Assembly: GCF_017814945.1 (NCBI RefSeq)
Contig: NZ_JAGIPX010000072.1
Span: 1-37,405, forward strand
From: Paraburkholderia sp. LEh10
Lineage (GTDB): Bacteria > Pseudomonadota > Gammaproteobacteria > Burkholderiales > Burkholderiaceae
Length of the DNA stretch: 37,405 nucleotides
Direction: 5' to 3'
Numbering within the stretch: the stretch's first letter is position 1; each line of letters starts with the position of its first letter. The translations under genes were made by a program, and so were the position numbers. The notes under the pieces were generated by a model. That model saw only the letters and a program-made list of their open reading frames with translations. It ran no database searches and was not told the DNA's origin. This document shows, one piece after another, positions 16,440 through 25,099 of the stretch.

Positions 16440-16750
16440 CCTCCAAACGAGTTCAGACTGAGCAAGTGCCGTGGTCTCCCGTTGCACTACCGCTCCCGCT
16501 CCCGGTGCGGCCGCGGCGAGTGCCCCCAGTGCCGCCGCACGTGCCTCCGCCGCTTGTGCCGCCACCACCAGTGCTGCTGCCACCACAAGCTGCCGCCGCT
16601 ACCGCTCGCGGTGCCGCCTACACCGTGACCGCCCTCACCACCGTGACCACCGTGGCCGCCGTAGTCTCAAATGCCGTCGTCGACGCGACCGAGGCCGCCG
16701 CCAGCACGGCGCTACGAGCAGCGCCAACATCCTGCTACGCTTGTTCAAAC
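16440..16750 (-). pseudogene. Decayed Gly-rich exported protein gene
   Basis: On the minus strand a signal-peptide-like stretch (SAVLAAASVASTTAFE) is followed, in another frame, by YGGHGGHGGEGGHGVGG and TASGSGG, and then, after a further one-base shift, by GGSSTGGGGTSGGG and RTGSGSGSATG. An in-frame TGA also interrupts it. The three pieces together look like one small Gly/His-rich secreted protein broken by two frameshifts. The plus-strand frames here are its shadows. Confidence 0.4.
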
Positions 16751-16772
16751 GTCATTTTTTATAGAGGCAGCG

Positions 16773-17231
16773 ATGGCCGACCGGCTGACCGTCCAGGAGT
16801 TCTTCGTAGCACTGCGCGAGCAGAAAATCAGCCCGCTGGTTGACACGCCAGCGGTGCGTGCGAGCCTCGACGCACGTGTGCATGCGTTGTGCGCCAGCTA
16901 TCCCATCCAGGGGCGCTGGCCAGTGCTCGACCTGGAGAGTGCTTACCAGCAGACGCTCAACGAACTGCCGAACGTCCTGGACCTGGTCCGCGAAGGCTAT
17001 ACAGGAACCGTCAACCTGCGAGGATATGACAGCACCTACACAATGGACGAATGGTTCGGCGATTTCGCGGAACAGTGGGAACTATGCGACGCACCTCATA
17101 TCCGGGCGGGCATGCTGGAGCTGCTTCCGCCAGCCCCGACCTGGCCGTCACCCAAGCTGTGGGAGGCCTACAAGAACGCGACCCGCGCGCCTCGCGGTTC
17201 ATGGCTGCGCCGGCTGATAGAGTGGCGGTGA
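16773..17231 (+). CDS. Hypothetical protein (152 aa)
   Basis: Reads MADRLTVQEFFVALREQKIS, then RASLDARVHALCASYPIQGR, a YTGTVNLRGYDSTYTMDEWF segment and LLPPAPTWPSPKLWEAYKNA. It is soluble, helical at the N-terminus, and rich in aromatic residues in the middle. No family recognised. The ATG at 16773 follows GAGGCAG; the frame is open further upstream but that part lies over the Gly-rich remnant and is not protein-like. Confidence 0.6.
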   Translation: MADRLTVQEFFVALREQKISPLVDTPAVRASLDARVHALCASYPIQGRWPVLDLESAYQQTLNELPNVLDLVREGYTGTVNLRGYDSTYTMDEWFGDFAEQWELCDAPHIRAGMLELLPPAPTWPSPKLWEAYKNATRAPRGSWLRRLIEWR

Positions 17232-17408
17232 TACAGCTACTTCGGTTTGGTGCAGACCGACTCGAGGTCGGAGACCGGTTGCTCACGAAGCGCGTGTCGC
17301 AGTGCACTATGGTTCGCATGGTTCGCATGGTCGAAGGTCTATTTGAGCCGTTACGCGCATGCGGCGCGAGGCGACGCGCACCGAGAGGTCGCGTCGCCTC
17401 ATATGCAT

Positions 17409-17987
17409 TCACCGCTTTGTTGCAGTCCGGGCCTGGTCAGCGGCCTGTTTGGTCACCCCGTTTGAAGCGGAAGCTGCAGCTGCGACGTTATTCTCGGCAA
17501 TTTCCTGCGCCTGTTCGGCGGCTCTCTTACTGGCTTCAATCGTCGCGTTAGTCGCCTCGTTCGCGGCCGTGACAACGGATTGCAATGCATTCACGGCAGC
17601 CTCGGTTCCCGCCGGTGCATTTTTCGCCACCGTCTCGACAAAGACTTGCGCGTCGTGTTGTCGCTGCTTGAATTGGGACTCAACGCTCGCGGCCAGTTCT
17701 GCCTGGGCGCTGGACATGATGTTGTACACATGCCGCCAGTACGACTGTACTTCTTCCATGGCGGCTTGCGCCCGCTTGCTCTGCAACGCGAATAGCTCCT
17801 GCGTGTCGCTGGTTGACAACGCCACGCGCGCGATTGCCTGATTTTCGGCAAGCGTCGATTGGGTCGCCCGCAAGTTCAGTTCCGTCAGCTTCTCGATGCA
17901 GCTAAATGCCTTGGTCCACATGTCGGACAGAGTTTCGAAACTGGCTCTTTGCGAAGCAACCGCTTGGTCGCCGGAAAGACTACTCAT
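17409..17987 (-). CDS. phaP: Phasin family protein (192 aa)
   Basis: An all-helical, Ala/Gln/Glu-rich protein without signal peptide: QRASFETLSDMWTKAFSCIE, LTELNLRATQSTLAENQAIA, QAAMEEVQSYWRHVYNIMSS, ESQFKQRQHDAQVFVETVA, and a C-terminal coiled coil of Ala, Thr and Asn ending DQARTATKR. This is the standard phasin pattern (about 180-190 residues), coating polyhydroxyalkanoate granules in the cytoplasm. The ATG at 17987 follows GGAGG at 6 bases; the frame upstream of it is not protein-like. It stands alone; the PHA synthesis genes are not in the window. Confidence 0.85.
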   Translation of the reverse strand: MSSLSGDQAVASQRASFETLSDMWTKAFSCIEKLTELNLRATQSTLAENQAIARVALSTSDTQELFALQSKRAQAAMEEVQSYWRHVYNIMSSAQAELAASVESQFKQRQHDAQVFVETVAKNAPAGTEAAVNALQSVVTAANEATNATIEASKRAAEQAQEIAENNVAAAASASNGVTKQAADQARTATKR

Positions 17988-18463
17988 TACAACCTCCATC
18001 TGTAAAGGGGGCGGTCGTCGTCCATGGAGCCGTTCGAGGCAACCGCGAACAACGCTCCCGGGGGCAGGAATTGGTTGCATAGCAATGCCCGCTCCCGGAC
18101 TAAGCAGCTGCATCCTCGCCGTCGTCGACAATCCGCATGCGACAGAGGTGATGGAGAATTTGGAACCCAATGCAAGCTTTACATCTGCTGCAAATGGAGC
18201 AATTTTCGATAATGCGGTCATTCTCGGTGGCATCGAGAATGCAAACGGACCCCGGAGCATCGGCGAGAATCGGGCACGCAAAATTGCAATTTCACGAAGA
18301 TATGAAATTGCTAGTATTCACAAATAGGTGGAGCGCGGGCGATGAATCTGGGAGACGAATTGCGAGACCTCGGGCGCGCTGGCGATTACATCGCCGGGAG
18401 GAAGCCCCGCAGTATCCTTGTAATTAACGCGTTCAAACATGACAAGTACCGCAACGCTATGCG
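17988..18463. other. Upstream region of the phasin gene
   Basis: AT-richer than its surroundings near 18,280-18,330, probably a promoter region. It holds a perfect inverted repeat (listed separately). No gene was recognised. Confidence 0.4.
18286..18311. promoter_or_regulatory. Perfect 9-bp inverted repeat, operator-like
   Basis: GCAATTTCA and TGAAATTGC are separated by 8 bases (CGAAGATA). The symmetry and AT-rich content resemble a regulator binding site. It lies about 300 bases upstream of the phasin start, and about 150 bases past the end of the possible gene at 18,464. Confidence 0.4.
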
Positions 18464-18766
18464 TCAGGCTGTCGTGGGAGAGACTGCGAAGCCGCTGCAA
18501 CCTGTTCTGCTGTGCTTGAACCAGTTCGATGCCGCGACGGATACGCGCATGGCAAAGCCGGATCGCTTTTCCAGGTCTCGCGTCAGCGCGCGAGGGGGAG
18601 TATTGGCTGCGCGCACGCCATTTTTCACTGAGCCGTCAGCTAGCTCTTCAAGCAATCCCAGCTCTTGAGCCGAACGTTCGTATTTAAGTGACTGTTGAAC
18701 GAGTTCGTGGTTATACTTAAGTACTAGTCCGTAAAGCTCGCCGGACAGGCTAGGCCATTTAATCAT
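18464..18766 (-). CDS. Possible hypothetical protein (100 aa)
   Basis: The first 60 residues look like a natural helical protein (SLSGELYGLVLKYNHELVQQ, YERSAQELGLLEELADGSVK). The final 30 residues look less so. No ribosome binding site precedes the ATG, but an AT-rich promoter-like stretch does. It diverges from the receiver gene 69 bases away. No family recognised. Confidence 0.4.
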   Translation of the reverse strand: MIKWPSLSGELYGLVLKYNHELVQQSLKYERSAQELGLLEELADGSVKNGVRAANTPPRALTRDLEKRSGFAMRVSVAASNWFKHSRTGCSGFAVSPTTA

Positions 18767-18835
18767 TTAATAATACATATTACAAAAGAAGAATTCTTGG
18801 CAGCGCCGCGAATTTCTCGTAATAGGAAATATTGA

Positions 18836-19216
18836 ATGAATGTGCTTGTCGTTGACGACAATGAGTCTGTTGCAGACAGTCTCGCTTTCTTGCTGGACTG
18901 CTATGGCCACCACGCTGTCGTGGCCTACGATGGCCAAACGGCGCTCACGCTGCTTCGTGCCGGCGCTTTTGAAATCACATTCCTTGACGAGAACTTGCCC
19001 GACATCAGGGGCAGTGCTGTCGCACGGTCGCTCAGGGAAACGCCGATTCGCTCCCGGGCTTTTCTCGTCTCGATGACGGGCGACGCTGACAGCCAGGGAG
19101 ACCTTGCCCGGCTATTCGACGTCTGTCTGCAGAAGCCGTTCTCCTGCGAGGCACTCATGCAGGTCATCGAGGACGCCCGCTGCCGCAGCAATGCGGTTAC
19201 TCTCCAGGCCGCCTAG
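18836..19216 (+). CDS. Stand-alone receiver (CheY-like) protein (126 aa)
   Basis: A complete receiver domain and nothing else: acidic pair D7/D8 in VLVVDDNES, phospho-acceptor D51 in TFLDENLPDIRG, T81 in VSMTGD and K100 in LQKPFS. All five conserved positions are present, so it should be phosphorylatable. Without an output domain it acts by protein contact or in a phosphorelay. The hybrid kinase at 8,235 has its own similar receiver (SDIGLPDVDG), and the two may belong to one relay, but no evidence joins them directly. Confidence 0.85.
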   Translation: MNVLVVDDNESVADSLAFLLDCYGHHAVVAYDGQTALTLLRAGAFEITFLDENLPDIRGSAVARSLRETPIRSRAFLVSMTGDADSQGDLARLFDVCLQKPFSCEALMQVIEDARCRSNAVTLQAA

Positions 19217-19731
19217 GCATGCAGCGCATCGTCATGGCGTGCGATGGCCTGGTTGTGGATTTGCACCGATGGCCGCGTGCGCCGGTCCGCCATTAGACAC
19301 CACTCGGGCGGTTCCTGAAAAAGCATCAACGGCAACGCTCGTATCGAGGTAACTGCGAGCGCTACAACTGTCGAAAAAGCGCTCATGATATCGGCGTTTG
19401 ATGTCTGCATGTGCACCGTCGTTGCCGACGGGGGAGGCGGCGCTTTCTAACAGCCTTGGTGGTTGCGCCGGCTTCAGTGTCACCCCAATCGCCGCCTCCA
19501 CAACCGGTTGAGAACAGCGCGACCGCGACGGCGACCAGCGGCGCGCTGGTTGCATTCAAGACATGGGCAACTGAACGTTCGCTTCGTGCGCGCTATGTTC
19601 GAACCCTTAAGATAACTACCTTGGAGGCAGTACTTGCGGCAGCGCCGTGGGCGGCGCTGCATGCACCGCCTGCCACGAATTAGCCCATGAAAGGGAGTTT
19701 ATTTCCGGCACTGCGATAGGTCGGGTCTGAT
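19217..19731. other. Gap with a possible small-lipoprotein remnant
   Basis: On the minus strand, 19,383-19,559, a frame without ATG reads LNATSAPLVAVAVALFSTGC and GGGDWGDTEAGATTKAV. This looks like a lipoprotein signal (lipobox STGC) similar in style to the small lipoprotein at 21,577. A second minus-strand frame (19,213-19,416) is also open. Neither has a ribosome binding site, and no gene is called. Confidence 0.3.
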
Positions 19732-20250
19732 TCAAGTCCTGGACTCTAGGGTCCCGACGGTAATCATCAGCGTTGTGTCCTTGATAATGTCCACCGGGAT
19801 TCCGAAGACACTCGCCGGGATATGGAACCTGCCGCCATAGTGAATCGTATGGGGGCCAGGGGAGAGCGGTTTCAGCATAAAGAAATATCCGTCACCGACC
19901 GCCGTGCCATTTCCTCCTGTTCCGTTCGGGCTAAAGACCCAGGGAGTAGGAGCGGTAAACTTGAACTGATCGGTCGTTGTCCGATACGCTGTCACGTCCT
20001 TGAGCGGAACGCCGTCTATGCTCACGAACAAGTCCTGGATGTAATCAGCAAACTGCCGTGCAACCGCTAGCTGGCCTTCCGGCGTGGTTTGATTAAACGG
20101 CGTGGCGGGGTCGTCCAGTGACGACGCTTCATCATCGAGCGTCGATAGAAAGATAGAGGTGCCTGCGGGAATAACCGTCGCTGACTGGTCACAGGTTTCA
20201 TTCGGGATGTCGGGCGCGGACCACTTAAGAGACGCAAGTAGGTCTTTCAT
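19732..20250 (-). CDS. Protein of an exported family, lacking its signal peptide (172 aa)
   Basis: The sequence keeps a recognisable pattern seen in a family of exported proteins of unknown function: ATVIPAGTSIFLSTLDDE, a LFVSIDGVPLKDVTAYR strand pair, TDQFKFTAPTPWVFSPNG and DGYFFMLKPLSPGPHTIHYG. From memory, related proteins are longer, have a signal peptide and have an extra conserved region before the PAG-x-x-IF motif. This copy begins with the hydrophilic MKDLLASLKWSAPD and has no export signal. The ATG at 20250 is well placed after GGAGGT, so the short form is translated as such. Confidence 0.6.
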   Translation of the reverse strand: MKDLLASLKWSAPDIPNETCDQSATVIPAGTSIFLSTLDDEASSLDDPATPFNQTTPEGQLAVARQFADYIQDLFVSIDGVPLKDVTAYRTTTDQFKFTAPTPWVFSPNGTGGNGTAVGDGYFFMLKPLSPGPHTIHYGGRFHIPASVFGIPVDIIKDTTLMITVGTLESRT

Positions 20251-20841
20251 AGCGACCTCCAACATACGAAAGCGTGTTTTTTAGCGAGAACCGGCGTTCC
20301 GCGTGACGGCGTTCGAAGAGAGGGGAGACAATGGTCAACGCGATGCCGGAAGGTAGTGGCGCAATATGTTGGCCGGAGTTGTTGAGATACTTTTATTTTG
20401 GCGACTTGATGAGTGACCGTGGGCTTCGCACGCTATGCCACCTCCATCTCAGGGCGGACCATGAAAGTGGGCGAGCGCAATTGTCCTCTGCACATGGTTA
20501 TCGACAGAGACAAGCGCACGCGTGCGCCCGAGATGGCGCGCAAAAGCGTTACTGAGGAAATAGAGAGAAAGTATGCGGGAAGCAGGTGTCCATACGCGCC
20601 GATTTCTTGATTCACTACACCGCCCCGAACACCAGCAAGCTCACGATGAGGCGAGGAGTATCGTTCAATATATGCGTAAAGCCTAGGGCATCGTTTTGTT
20701 GATTGCAACCCAAGCATATAAATTTCGCGACGGCATATGGATGAACTCGGCACGGAATAAGGATGCCGAATGTGCTATCCGTCGCCACCGTTAGTCGCGT
20801 GGTTTATAAAAGTGCTTGTTGCAAAGCGCACAGCTAAAGCG

Positions 20842-20866
20842 GCGAATAACATTCAGTGTTATTCGC
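20842..20866. promoter_or_regulatory. Perfect 10-bp hairpin
   Basis: GCGAATAACA, loop TTCAG, TGTTATTCGC. No T-run follows on either strand, so it is less likely a standard terminator than an operator or RNA structure. Confidence 0.45.
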
Positions 20867-21010
20867 TGGCCCCAACCTTTCCCGAATATCTGGTCACTTG
20901 TTGAAGCCGTCTGCTAGTTGTGGCCATGGTTCGACTGCATGAAGCGAAACAGTGACTGACGTTGTTTCAAAAAAACGGGTCTTTAGACGAGGTGACGAGT
21001 CGTACTCCTT

Positions 21011-21136
21011 ATGAAACTGATGAAAATAGAATTGACCCGGGTCGAGGTCGAGCAGGAGTTCGAGCAACTGAAGGAGGTTCGGAATTTCGCACGTAACCGT
21101 TCGAACCGAATCTTTAACGTTAGTCCGCCTTGGTAG
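21011..21136 (+). CDS. Possible small protein (41 aa)
   Basis: An ATG opens a frame beginning MKLMKIELTRVEVEQEFEQL and continuing KEVRNFARNRSNRIFNVSPPW. It reads like one amphipathic charged helix with a short tail, far more protein-like than other frames here. No ribosome binding site is well placed (GAGGTG is about 18 bases upstream). It could be a small gene or the tail of a lost one. Confidence 0.35.
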   Translation: MKLMKIELTRVEVEQEFEQLKEVRNFARNRSNRIFNVSPPW

Positions 21137-21576
21137 CGATTCTCCGCCATAACGCAGGCGCCACCGGAAAAAACACAGAGGCGGTAATTTTTGATGACAC
21201 GCGAACTATACTGTGTGCCACATGAAAGTATTTTAAAGATATTAAAAGCCGGTTTTGCTGTCAATTGAATTGCTAAGACCAATTTCGAGGGCTACTTCCA
21301 CGCTTTACACGTGATGCAGCTTGCCAATACGTCCGCCAGTAGTCCTCCGCCGGCGCTGCAGTTCATCGCGTATCGTGCTCATGCGACAGGACCATTGACT
21401 GCGTCGTTCGGCGTCGTTGCTGGCACGCCTGGTTTGTGCCCTGTGAGCAAATCAGGGCTCTCTCCACGTTTCTTGTTGTTCCCTCGAACAGCAGGGTAGG
21501 CATAGCCGCATTCCCAGCTGAGGTGGTTGATTTACGCCCGCTAGGAGCCCAACGATGTTGCCCACTGGAATTCGCT

Positions 21577-21735
21577 ATGAACAATTTACTCTCGTTCCTC
21601 AAAAAAGCATTTCGCGCAACAGCGTTCGCCATATTGGTCGCAACGTCATTGACCGCATGTGGCGGAGGTGAGTCAGGCGCGACCGGGTCCTCCGCCGACA
21701 AATCCGGGTCGCCGACGCAAACAAACGGTGGATAG
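21577..21735 (+). CDS. Very small lipoprotein (52 aa)
   Basis: An N-terminal signal with two basic residues (MNNLLSFLKKAFRATAFAIL), then the lipobox LTAC with the modified Cys near residue 28, followed by Gly-rich CGGGESGATGSSADK and a short hydrophilic tail. Typical of tiny outer-membrane lipoproteins of unknown role. The frame is open upstream, but the signal sequence fixes the start. It lies just before the propeller-like secreted protein gene, with which it could be co-transcribed. Confidence 0.6.
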   Translation: MNNLLSFLKKAFRATAFAILVATSLTACGGGESGATGSSADKSGSPTQTNGG

Positions 21736-21815
21736 GGCGTTGCCTTTGCTCGCCTCGCTGGTCCTACGCGACGTGCTTGTTGGCAATCAAGCAGTAAAAC
21801 GAATGGAGGCATCAA

Positions 21816-22967
21816 ATGAGTACATCTTTTCTTTCATCGTTCCGTGGCGCCCCGACAAAACGTCGCGTTAGCTGCCGAGGCGCACTGCGCTCAGCACTAC
21901 TGTTCGCGGTCCTTGCGATGGGTGCATGGTTGGTCCCCCAGACGGCCACTGCCGATAACGTGTTCATCGGTGACGTCGGTGACAATTCAGTGAAAGCTTT
22001 CGACGCGACAAGCGGGGCGTTCAGCGGAACGTTCATCGCCCCAAAGAGCGCTGGTCTGAAAGGGCCGACAGGAATGATTTTTACTGACGGGCAACTCGTG
22101 GTTGTTAATCAGAATACGGGCTCGGGGGGAGGCTCAGGCCAACGCGGTGAAATTCTGCGCTTTGATGATGTCACCGGCACTTTCATCGGCAAGCTCGTCG
22201 CGTCTAGCGACCGCAATGCACCTTTTGCGCCGCAGGGCATTGTGCGCGGAGGACCAGACAATGCCTTCTATGTTGCAGATATCGGCGACCAGTCGAAGAA
22301 GTGCACCAACGAAGGCAATGTCAAGGTATATGACAATGCAGGGGCGTTTATAGGCAACCTCGACCGGCAGGCATTCCATTTGGAATTCCATCCGCGAGGT
22401 ATGGTGTTTGGACCGGACGGTCTGCTTTATGTCTCTGCTGTGGGCTGTCTTGACCCGACGGACGCGCTATACGCGCCACTCGCTGGATACATCTTGCGAT
22501 TTAATGCGAGGACCATGAATTTCGTAGACGTGTTCGCTTCAAATGCCACAGTGCCAAGCTTGCACCGTCCAGAAGGCTTGGTGTTTGATAGCAAAGGTAA
22601 CCTGTGGGTGACCAGCTTTCGGGATAACTCTCCCAACTCCACCGACGTCGACAGAATACTAAAGCTCAATGGCAAGACGGGTGAACTTCTCTATACATTG
22701 CCACTATGGGTTTGGGACTCGTCCAAGCCGGCAGCTCAGGCCATTCTTGCGAGGGCCTATGCGCAGGCGGTTCTCTTCGGGCCCGGAGGCAAGCTTTTTG
22801 TTCCCATCACGGGTGGCGGTGGCGATACGGCGGGACAAGTGAGGCGTTGCGACATCGCGACAAATCAGTGCGACGTTATCGTTAAGGCCGGCGGAGTGCT
22901 GCAGTCGCCGTGGTTCCTGATTTTCCGGAGCACGGACCCCGCGACGCTCGGATATACGGGGCGGTAA
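21816..22967 (+). CDS. Secreted NHL/beta-propeller-like protein (383 aa)
   Basis: A long twin-basic N-region (FRGAPTKRRVSCRG) leads to a hydrophobic signal core (ALLFAVLAMGAWLVPQ) and probable cleavage near residue 46. The mature part consists of repeated blade-like units: DNVFIGDVGDNSVKAFDATS, GEILRFDDVTGTFIGKLVA, GNVKVYDNAGAFIGNL, PRGMVFGPDGLLYVS, PEGLVFDSKGNLWVTSF and AVLFGPGGKLFVPIT. The recurring G-x-x-F-x-x-x-G-x-L-x-V pattern marks an NHL or SMP-30-type six-bladed propeller. The ligand or activity is unknown. The ATG follows TGGAGGC. Confidence 0.75.
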   Translation: MSTSFLSSFRGAPTKRRVSCRGALRSALLFAVLAMGAWLVPQTATADNVFIGDVGDNSVKAFDATSGAFSGTFIAPKSAGLKGPTGMIFTDGQLVVVNQNTGSGGGSGQRGEILRFDDVTGTFIGKLVASSDRNAPFAPQGIVRGGPDNAFYVADIGDQSKKCTNEGNVKVYDNAGAFIGNLDRQAFHLEFHPRGMVFGPDGLLYVSAVGCLDPTDALYAPLAGYILRFNARTMNFVDVFASNATVPSLHRPEGLVFDSKGNLWVTSFRDNSPNSTDVDRILKLNGKTGELLYTLPLWVWDSSKPAAQAILARAYAQAVLFGPGGKLFVPITGGGGDTAGQVRRCDIATNQCDVIVKAGGVLQSPWFLIFRSTDPATLGYTGR

Positions 22968-23231
22968 TCTCGCGCAGTTCCCAAGGCAAGGCGGTCGCGG
23001 TCCAATGTGCCTGAGCCGACCGGACCGCCGACACGAACGTTTAGCGGGAGAGCGGCGACGAACGCGGACGTGGCGATTTGCGGGAGAATGATACTCACGG
23101 TCTTACGATGACGGAGAGCGAGCGCGTTGCGCGTCATTCGCGAACGGGAACGGTCGATGGGCGGCGGAAGTTGGCCCGACTAAGAGAGCGTGCAACAGTC
23201 ATGTAGTGCCAGGTGTTTGGCCTTCGCCCGG

Positions 23232-23684
23232 TCACCGCAGCTCAGTTTTTCCGGCATGTCCGCTCGTTTCCTGCTCAACCACCGTCGTATTGGCTATGCG
23301 GTCGTGCAACGTCTGCCTCTTGTCATTGAACAGGACCCACAGAAAGCCGGCGCCGCACGTGGCAAAGGTTAGGAGATACCCAATTGTCCGCAGCCCGGCT
23401 TGTCGGACTGTCATCGCACGTCCGGTATCGACATCCACTATCTGGAGATGTAGTGCGCGTTTGCCGGGTGACGTACCCCATGTTGCCCACATCAAGCCGG
23501 TCACCAGAATGGGAATGCACTGCCCTATTGCCAGCCAGAAAAGAATGGTCGAAACGTACGACTCAGGCGCCATCAGGATGTCTTGCGTGGAGGGGCCGAG
23601 AGGGATAAACAAGACAATTGCAGTCCACCAGATTGAATCGATGGCGAGCGCTGTTGCGCGTCTCGAGTAGGAGGCATATCGCAT
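23232..23684 (-). CDS. RDD-domain membrane protein (150 aa)
   Basis: Starts YSRRATALAIDSIWWTAIVL, giving the Arg plus Asp of the first RDD helix. A second helix pair follows (ILFWLAIGQCIPILVTGLMW), then the loop GTSPGKRALHLQIVD that is a hallmark of the family, a further helix GYLLTFATCGAGFLWVLF and the terminal signature DKRQTLHDRIANTTVV. RDD proteins are inner-membrane proteins; some act as Na+/H+ or other cation exchangers, many are unassigned. It is not clearly in an operon. Confidence 0.85.
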   Translation of the reverse strand: MRYASYSRRATALAIDSIWWTAIVLFIPLGPSTQDILMAPESYVSTILFWLAIGQCIPILVTGLMWATWGTSPGKRALHLQIVDVDTGRAMTVRQAGLRTIGYLLTFATCGAGFLWVLFNDKRQTLHDRIANTTVVEQETSGHAGKTELR

Positions 23685-23837
23685 TCGGAATGGACTCGGT
23701 CAAAGTCGGGTTCTAAACGTGCAGACTGTCGAAGCTATTAGGCGATTCGCCACTGAGCAGGGCGCCCTTTTGCTCGTACCTCGCGCGAGGTAGGTCGACC
23801 GCTCATCTTTGCGCGCAGGTGCCCGGCGGCTTCCGCG

Positions 23838-24056
23838 CTACTCGTGGCCGTCGACCCACGCACGACACCATGCAATACCGGCCGATTCGGCTTCCTCGTC
23901 CGTCCCGAAGGTGCCGAGCACTCCGGACACGTCGACGACTTTCGTGTCGCGCGTGATCGTGCCGCTTGCCGCGAATCGCTCCGGTCGCAAGATGTCTTCT
24001 TGCTGCAGGATGGCGTGACCCCACAGCGTGTACCCGCGATATTTCTCAGTTTGCAT
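23838..24056 (-). CDS. Conserved-looking small protein (72 aa)
   Basis: Reads MQTEKYRGYTLWGHAILQQE, then RFAASGTITRDTKVVDVSGV and a C-terminal EEAESAGIAWCRAWVDGHE. The beta-strand plus helix pattern (YRGYTLWG... ASGTITR... AGIAWCRAWVD) is of a small compact domain seen in Burkholderia hypothetical proteins. GAGGTCG precedes the ATG. No function known. Confidence 0.65.
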   Translation of the reverse strand: MQTEKYRGYTLWGHAILQQEDILRPERFAASGTITRDTKVVDVSGVLGTFGTDEEAESAGIAWCRAWVDGHE

Positions 24057-24129
24057 TTGTCGACCTCTGTAGGTCCTTCATGCTATGCACCTCCAATCAT
24101 TGCTTCAAATCGAGTTGCTTGGCAAGCGC

Positions 24130-24339
24130 TTACTGTCTGATGCGCCGCATGTCAACACCGGCCGCCTTCAACGCTGTGTCAATTATCTGTAACTCGTGGC
24201 CGAAATCGAGCGCCCATTCTTCGCCATCGCACCGTACGGTCATGCCGTGGTGCATTGAAATTAGATAGCGCGCCTTGTACAGCGCGTCGACAAGCTTGGA
24301 TTCTCGCTCGGCCTCTCGGACCCATTCGTCCGCTCTCAT
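24130..24339 (-). CDS. Small hypothetical protein (69 aa)
   Basis: Reads MRADEWVREAERESKLVDAL, then YLISMHHGMTVRCDGEEWAL and a helical end ELQIIDTALKAAGVDMRRI. Soluble and mostly helical. The ATG at 24339 has AAGGAG at 9 bases. It lies directly after the broken imuA on the same strand, where imuB would be expected, but it bears no resemblance to imuB. Confidence 0.6.
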   Translation of the reverse strand: MRADEWVREAERESKLVDALYKARYLISMHHGMTVRCDGEEWALDFGHELQIIDTALKAAGVDMRRIRQ

Positions 24340-24382
24340 GTTGGAATCTCCTTGATAAATCGCTCGGGGCAGGATGCCGCAG

Positions 24383-24851
24383 TCAGGCGATTGCATCGCT
24401 GGTTGCGCGAGCGTCAATTTCAAACGGCACGACCGCGCGGCGCGACCGACCGCGTGCGCTCATGAGCGCTACCCCGGGACGCACGTTGACAGTCAGGTTG
24501 CCTTCGAACTTAGGGCCCTTGCGCTTGATGATGTCCACGTTAATGCCTTCTTCGGCGGGACGCACCGCAACTCGCAGTTCGGCCGGAGACGCTTCTGATG
24601 CCGAGAGAATGGGCCGAATTACGAAGAACAGTGACGTGCTCGAACGGGCAGCCAAGAGGAGTCGCCTTAGCGCATCCGTGCGCGTGCGTCTGCCAGAGCA
24701 GGACGGCACCGCAAATTCTCGCTTTCAGAATCTGCTCCGCCGACCACAACTGGTCGTTCGAGCGCTTCGCACGCAACAAGACAACCAACTGAGACGCGCG
24801 CCAGAGGGCCGGGTGAATCGGCTCCGGTAATGGGGTGCGAACATTATCCAT
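24383..24851 (-). pseudogene. imuA: Broken imuA (SOS-induced mutagenesis protein ImuA)
   Basis: The start MDNVRTPLPEPIHPALWRAS is the ImuA N-terminus. It runs straight into LLRAKRSNDQLWSAEQILKA and GAVLLWQTHA, which in full ImuA stand far apart; the central block of the RecA-like domain (some 70 residues in family members I recall) is deleted. Near 24,685 the frame shifts, and the other frame continues with TDALRRLLLAARSSTSLFFV, SPAELRVAVRPAEEGINVDI, IKRKGPKFEGNLTV and RPGVALMSARGRSRR, the ImuA C-terminus. ImuA works with ImuB and DnaE2 in error-prone repair; neither follows here. The gene cannot be functional, but its LexA box is intact. Confidence 0.8.
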
Positions 24852-24864
24852 GGTCAGCGAAGTA

Positions 24865-24880
24865 CTGTATGGATATACAG
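24865..24880. promoter_or_regulatory. LexA-binding SOS box
   Basis: CTGTATGGATATACAG fits the proteobacterial CTGT-N8-ACAG SOS box exactly, and the symmetry extends by two bases on each side. It stands 14 bases upstream of the imuA start, overlapping its promoter region, where LexA would block transcription. It is also the only such box seen in the window, about 220 bases from the SRAP gene on the other strand, so it may control that gene too. Confidence 0.85.
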
Positions 24881-25099
24881 TATAGCCTGGATTTTCGCAG
24901 GTATCATGGTGCAACGAGAGGCGCCAATGCATGCAAGCCAATTGCCAGCCCAGTGGAGAAACTCGTCCGAAAGGTGCACTTGCACGGGGAGGGCCACAAC
25001 AACGTTTGGCTCTAGCAGCGCTGACGATTGAGGAGAAGCAGGGTGCCTGTGTTGCTACACCTGAGCAGGCCTGCAACGCCAACTTGACCCGGAGTAAAC

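Larger units (their letters stand above)
20251..21576. other. Long AT-richer region, nearly gene-free
   Basis: About 1.3 kb with lower GC than its surroundings. Frames crossing it are short, and none was recognised. It holds the hairpin at 20,842 and the small frame at 21,011, described separately. It may be the residue of one or more lost genes or a regulatory region for the secreted proteins downstream. Confidence 0.4.

Noticed and set aside
19232..19416. A minus-strand stretch reading YLDTSVAVDAF that recalls the start of PIN-domain toxins
   Set aside because: Only one motif matches, no further acidic PIN residues follow, and the frame ends soon after. No antitoxin is visible beside it.
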